6,999 nucleotides of DNA from Alphaproteobacteria bacterium (GTDB taxonomy: Bacteria; Pseudomonadota; Alphaproteobacteria; UBA8366; JADFVY01). A program made the position numbers and the translations under genes. The stretch lies in NCBI GenBank assembly GCA_029881615.1, contig JAOUMF010000101.1, positions 1 through 6,999 of the forward strand. The letters run 5' to 3'. This document shows, piece after piece, positions 6,045 to 6,999 of the stretch (within the stretch, counting starts at the first letter, position 1; each line of letters starts with the position of its first letter). The notes beneath the pieces were generated by a model. The model saw only the letters and a list, made by a program, of their open reading frames with translations. It made no database searches and was not told the DNA's origin.

Positions 6045-6169
6045 CAGCCCTGCCCCGCATTCGGCTGGCGAATCCGGTGGGGATAGCGGCCATGCGGCCA
6101 TTTCAGCAGGATCGGCGGCATCAGGGTGGTCAGCAGCACCTGAAGGAATTGATGGACGTCGGTCGGCAT
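6044..6169 (-). CDS. Possible small membrane-associated protein coupled to the ceramidase-like gene
   Basis: A 41-residue ORF not matching any family I know. It starts MPTDVHQFLQ, continues with a hydrophobic stretch FLQVLLTTLMPPILL (about residues 8-22), and ends in a basic tail KWPHGRYPHRIRQ. Its form suggests a single membrane-associated helix with a cytoplasmic C-terminus. Support for being real: AGGA at 6181-6178 sits eight bases before the ATG at 6169, and its TGA (6046-6044) overlaps the ATG of the ceramidase-like gene by one base, the classic TGATG arrangement of translational coupling. An alternative in-frame ATG at 6178 would add MVA but has no spaced ribosome site. It may also be only a short upstream ORF that passes ribosomes to the main gene. 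Evidence is purely structural, so confidence is modest. Confidence 0.4.
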   Translation of the reverse strand: MPTDVHQFLQVLLTTLMPPILLKWPHGRYPHRIRQPNAGQG

Positions 6170-6178
6170 GGCCACCAT

Positions 6179-6270
6179 CCTAGAGCAAATTCGACAGGCT
6201 TGGAATCGCCGACGGCACTCCCCCCCTTTTTTCCCTTGCCTCGGCGCTAGCTCTTGGACAAGTTGCCGGC
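6179..6270. other. Divergent spacer between the small ORF and the GNAT gene, with a C7T6 tract
   Basis: This 92-base spacer must hold the promoters for both directions, but no hexamer pair is convincing on either strand. For the minus strand, TTCCAA (6205-6200) and TAGGAT (6182-6177) are 17 bases apart but weak. The plus strand carries a homopolymer run of seven C (6220-6226) and six T (6227-6232). There is no good hairpin next to the T run, and a terminator is not expected between diverging genes. Confidence 0.3.
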
Positions 6271-6825
6271 ATGCCGGGACGCGAAAAAACGGACAGGGAA
6301 ACCATAGTCGAGGCGGGCGCCGATGACGCCGCCGCGATCGCCGCGATCCATATCGAGAGCTGGCGCAAGGTCTATCGCGGCATCCTGCCCGACAGCTTCC
6401 TGGACCATAAGGTCATGGACGAGAGGCGGCGCTATTGGGAGGCCGCCCTGTCGAGTCCGAGGGACGGCTGGTTCACGCTGGCCGCGATGCGGGGCGGAAC
6501 CATCAGGGGATTCATATCGGTCGCGCGCGGCGGCGAGCCGGGCTACGACGCGGTTATCGAGAACCTGCATGTGATGCCCGGCCAGCGCGGGGCCGGCATC
6601 GGCCGCAAGCTGATCCGCCGGGCGGTGGCGCGGCTCATCGACGAGGGCGCATCGTCGCTCGCCCTGACGGTCTACGACGCCAACAAGGGCGCCATCCGCT
6701 TTTACAAACGGCTCGGCGGCATCGCCGACGGCCGCGGCATAGACCCCTTCGCCGGCGCCAACATGCCCGACACCAGATATGGCTGGCGCGACCTGCCGGC
6801 ACTGCTGGAGGCTTGCCGAGAATAG
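6271..6825 (+). CDS. GNAT family N-acetyltransferase
   Basis: The 184-residue product is a single-domain cytoplasmic acetyltransferase of the GNAT fold, transferring acetyl from acetyl-CoA to an amine on an unknown acceptor. The acetyl-CoA pyrophosphate loop is clear: NLHVMPGQRGAGIGRKL (98-114), with the R/Q-x-x-G-x-G/A core as Gln105-Arg-Gly-Ala-Gly-Ile-Gly111. The N-terminal helix pair IAAIHIESWRKVYRGILP (23-40) and the C-terminal ALTVYDANKGAIRFYKRLGG (131-150), which is motif B with the typical Asn and Tyr, complete the pattern. Length is usual for the family. The ATG at 6271 is the first in-frame start; only GGA at 6256-6258 lies upstream, 12 bases away, so initiation looks weak or leader-dependent. 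The gene is a lone plus-strand unit facing a dehydrogenase gene at its 3' side. The substrate cannot be deduced. Confidence 0.88.
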   Translation: MPGREKTDRETIVEAGADDAAAIAAIHIESWRKVYRGILPDSFLDHKVMDERRRYWEAALSSPRDGWFTLAAMRGGTIRGFISVARGGEPGYDAVIENLHVMPGQRGAGIGRKLIRRAVARLIDEGASSLALTVYDANKGAIRFYKRLGGIADGRGIDPFAGANMPDTRYGWRDLPALLEACRE

Positions 6826-6827
6826 AC

Positions 6828-6863
6828 GGCACCGGGCCGCCATCGCGACGGCACCCCGGTGCC
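6828..6863. terminator. Inverted repeat between convergent genes, possible terminator without T-tract
   Basis: GGCACCGG (6828-6835) and CCGGTGCC (6856-6863) are exact complements across a 20-base loop. A competing smaller hairpin uses GGCAC (6850-6854) with GTGCC (6859-6863), because ACGGCACC occurs twice (6826-6833 and 6848-6855). Further short arms follow (GCCG-GA-CGGC at 6861-6870, GGCA-TC-TGCC at 6871-6880). The place, between the stops of two converging genes, suits a bidirectional terminator, but no run of T follows on either strand, so intrinsic termination is unproven. Confidence 0.4.
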
Positions 6864-6880
6864 GGACGGCGGCATCTGCC

Positions 6881-6999
6881 TTATCGGCCCGCCTCGGCCA
6901 GCCGCCGCAGGTCGTCCAGCAGGTTTGCGTCTATCGATATCCCTTCGCGCAGTGCGCGGGCGCGAACTGTCTGTTCGCGCTGTCCGGGCAGCAACACCG
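6881..6999 (-). CDS. Ldh-family (malate/L-lactate dehydrogenase-type) oxidoreductase, C-terminal end only
   Basis: Only the last 38 residues are inside the window; the gene enters from the right edge and stops at TAA (6883-6881). The visible end, VLLPGQREQTVRARALREGI followed by SIDANLLDDLRRLAEAGR, matches the typical C-terminus of the Ldh_2 family of NAD(P)-dependent 2-hydroxyacid-type dehydrogenases (malate, L-lactate, ureidoglycolate and cyclic imino acid reductases share it): an (I/V)LLPGxRE motif, then an Arg-rich helix and a GI-x-(I/V/L)D turn leading into the last helix. The substrate cannot be told from this fragment. The first full codon is at 6997-6995. The assignment depends on recognising a short terminal motif, hence the moderate confidence. 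Confidence 0.68.
   Translation of the reverse strand, partial: VLLPGQREQTVRARALREGISIDANLLDDLRRLAEAGR

Noticed and set aside
5605..6093. Minus-strand frame of 162 codons overlapping the ceramidase-like gene in another frame
   Set aside because: It is Arg/Gly-rich without domains, while the overlapping frame has complete catalytic motifs and membrane segments.
6045..6101. Upstream ATG at 6101 as start of the ceramidase-like gene
   Set aside because: It would add a polar 19-residue leader with no ribosome site, whereas the ATG at 6044 has GCAGGG before it and starts just ahead of the first hydrophobic segment.
6227..6232. T6 run as an intrinsic terminator
   Set aside because: No hairpin of useful length precedes it (only GCC-GAC-GGC nearby), and it lies between divergent gene starts, where a terminator is not expected.
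1..6999. CRISPR array, insertion sequence, tRNA or phage/defence genes
   Set aside because: No regularly spaced repeats, no transposase-like frame or terminal repeats, no cloverleaf and no defence-type domains were seen on either strand.

Overview
The window is high-GC DNA (low-to-mid 60s percent by eye), densely packed with genes. Its gene types suggest an alphaproteobacterium of the Rhodospirillales kind: a TRAP-associated TatT lipoprotein, a compact FeoA-FeoB pair under a Fur-like box, a bacterial ceramidase-like membrane hydrolase and an Ldh-family dehydrogenase. That taxonomic placement is inference; there is no rRNA or other phylogenetic marker here. No tRNA, rRNA, insertion sequence, CRISPR array or phage gene was seen.

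Layout, left to right. (1) 1-855, minus strand: a TatT-like lipoprotein that runs off the left edge. (2) 856-1077: a divergent, AT-rich spacer with a good sigma70-type promoter overlapped by a palindrome, reading right. (3) 1078-2052, plus: an exported or membrane-anchored alpha/beta hydrolase (lipase/esterase type). (4) 2053-2171: a spacer with a Fur-like box and a promoter candidate. (5) 2172-4381, plus: feoA and feoB, 2 bp apart, for ferrous iron uptake. (6) 4452-5258, plus: an exported protein of unknown function with two calcium-loop-like motifs, probably read from the same transcript as feoAB. (7) 5259-6044, minus: a CREST-superfamily (alkaline ceramidase-like) membrane hydrolase whose stop codon abuts that of gene 6. 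(8) 6044-6169, minus: an unrecognised 41-residue ORF that overlaps the ceramidase start in a TGATG arrangement. (9) 6271-6825, plus: a GNAT acetyltransferase. (10) 6826-6880: a hairpin-rich convergent spacer. (11) 6881-6999, minus: the C-terminal end of an Ldh-family oxidoreductase.

The clearest functional unit is feoAB: the Fur-like box implies repression by iron sufficiency, FeoB is the GTP-dependent Fe(II) channel and FeoA its small cytosolic partner. The other genes look like single-gene or two-gene units of varied function and do not form an obvious multi-gene novel system. The items most worth a second look are the coupled small ORF ahead of the ceramidase-like gene, the complete ceramidase active-site geometry in a bacterial protein, the palindrome over the hydrolase promoter, and the unknown exported protein following feoB.
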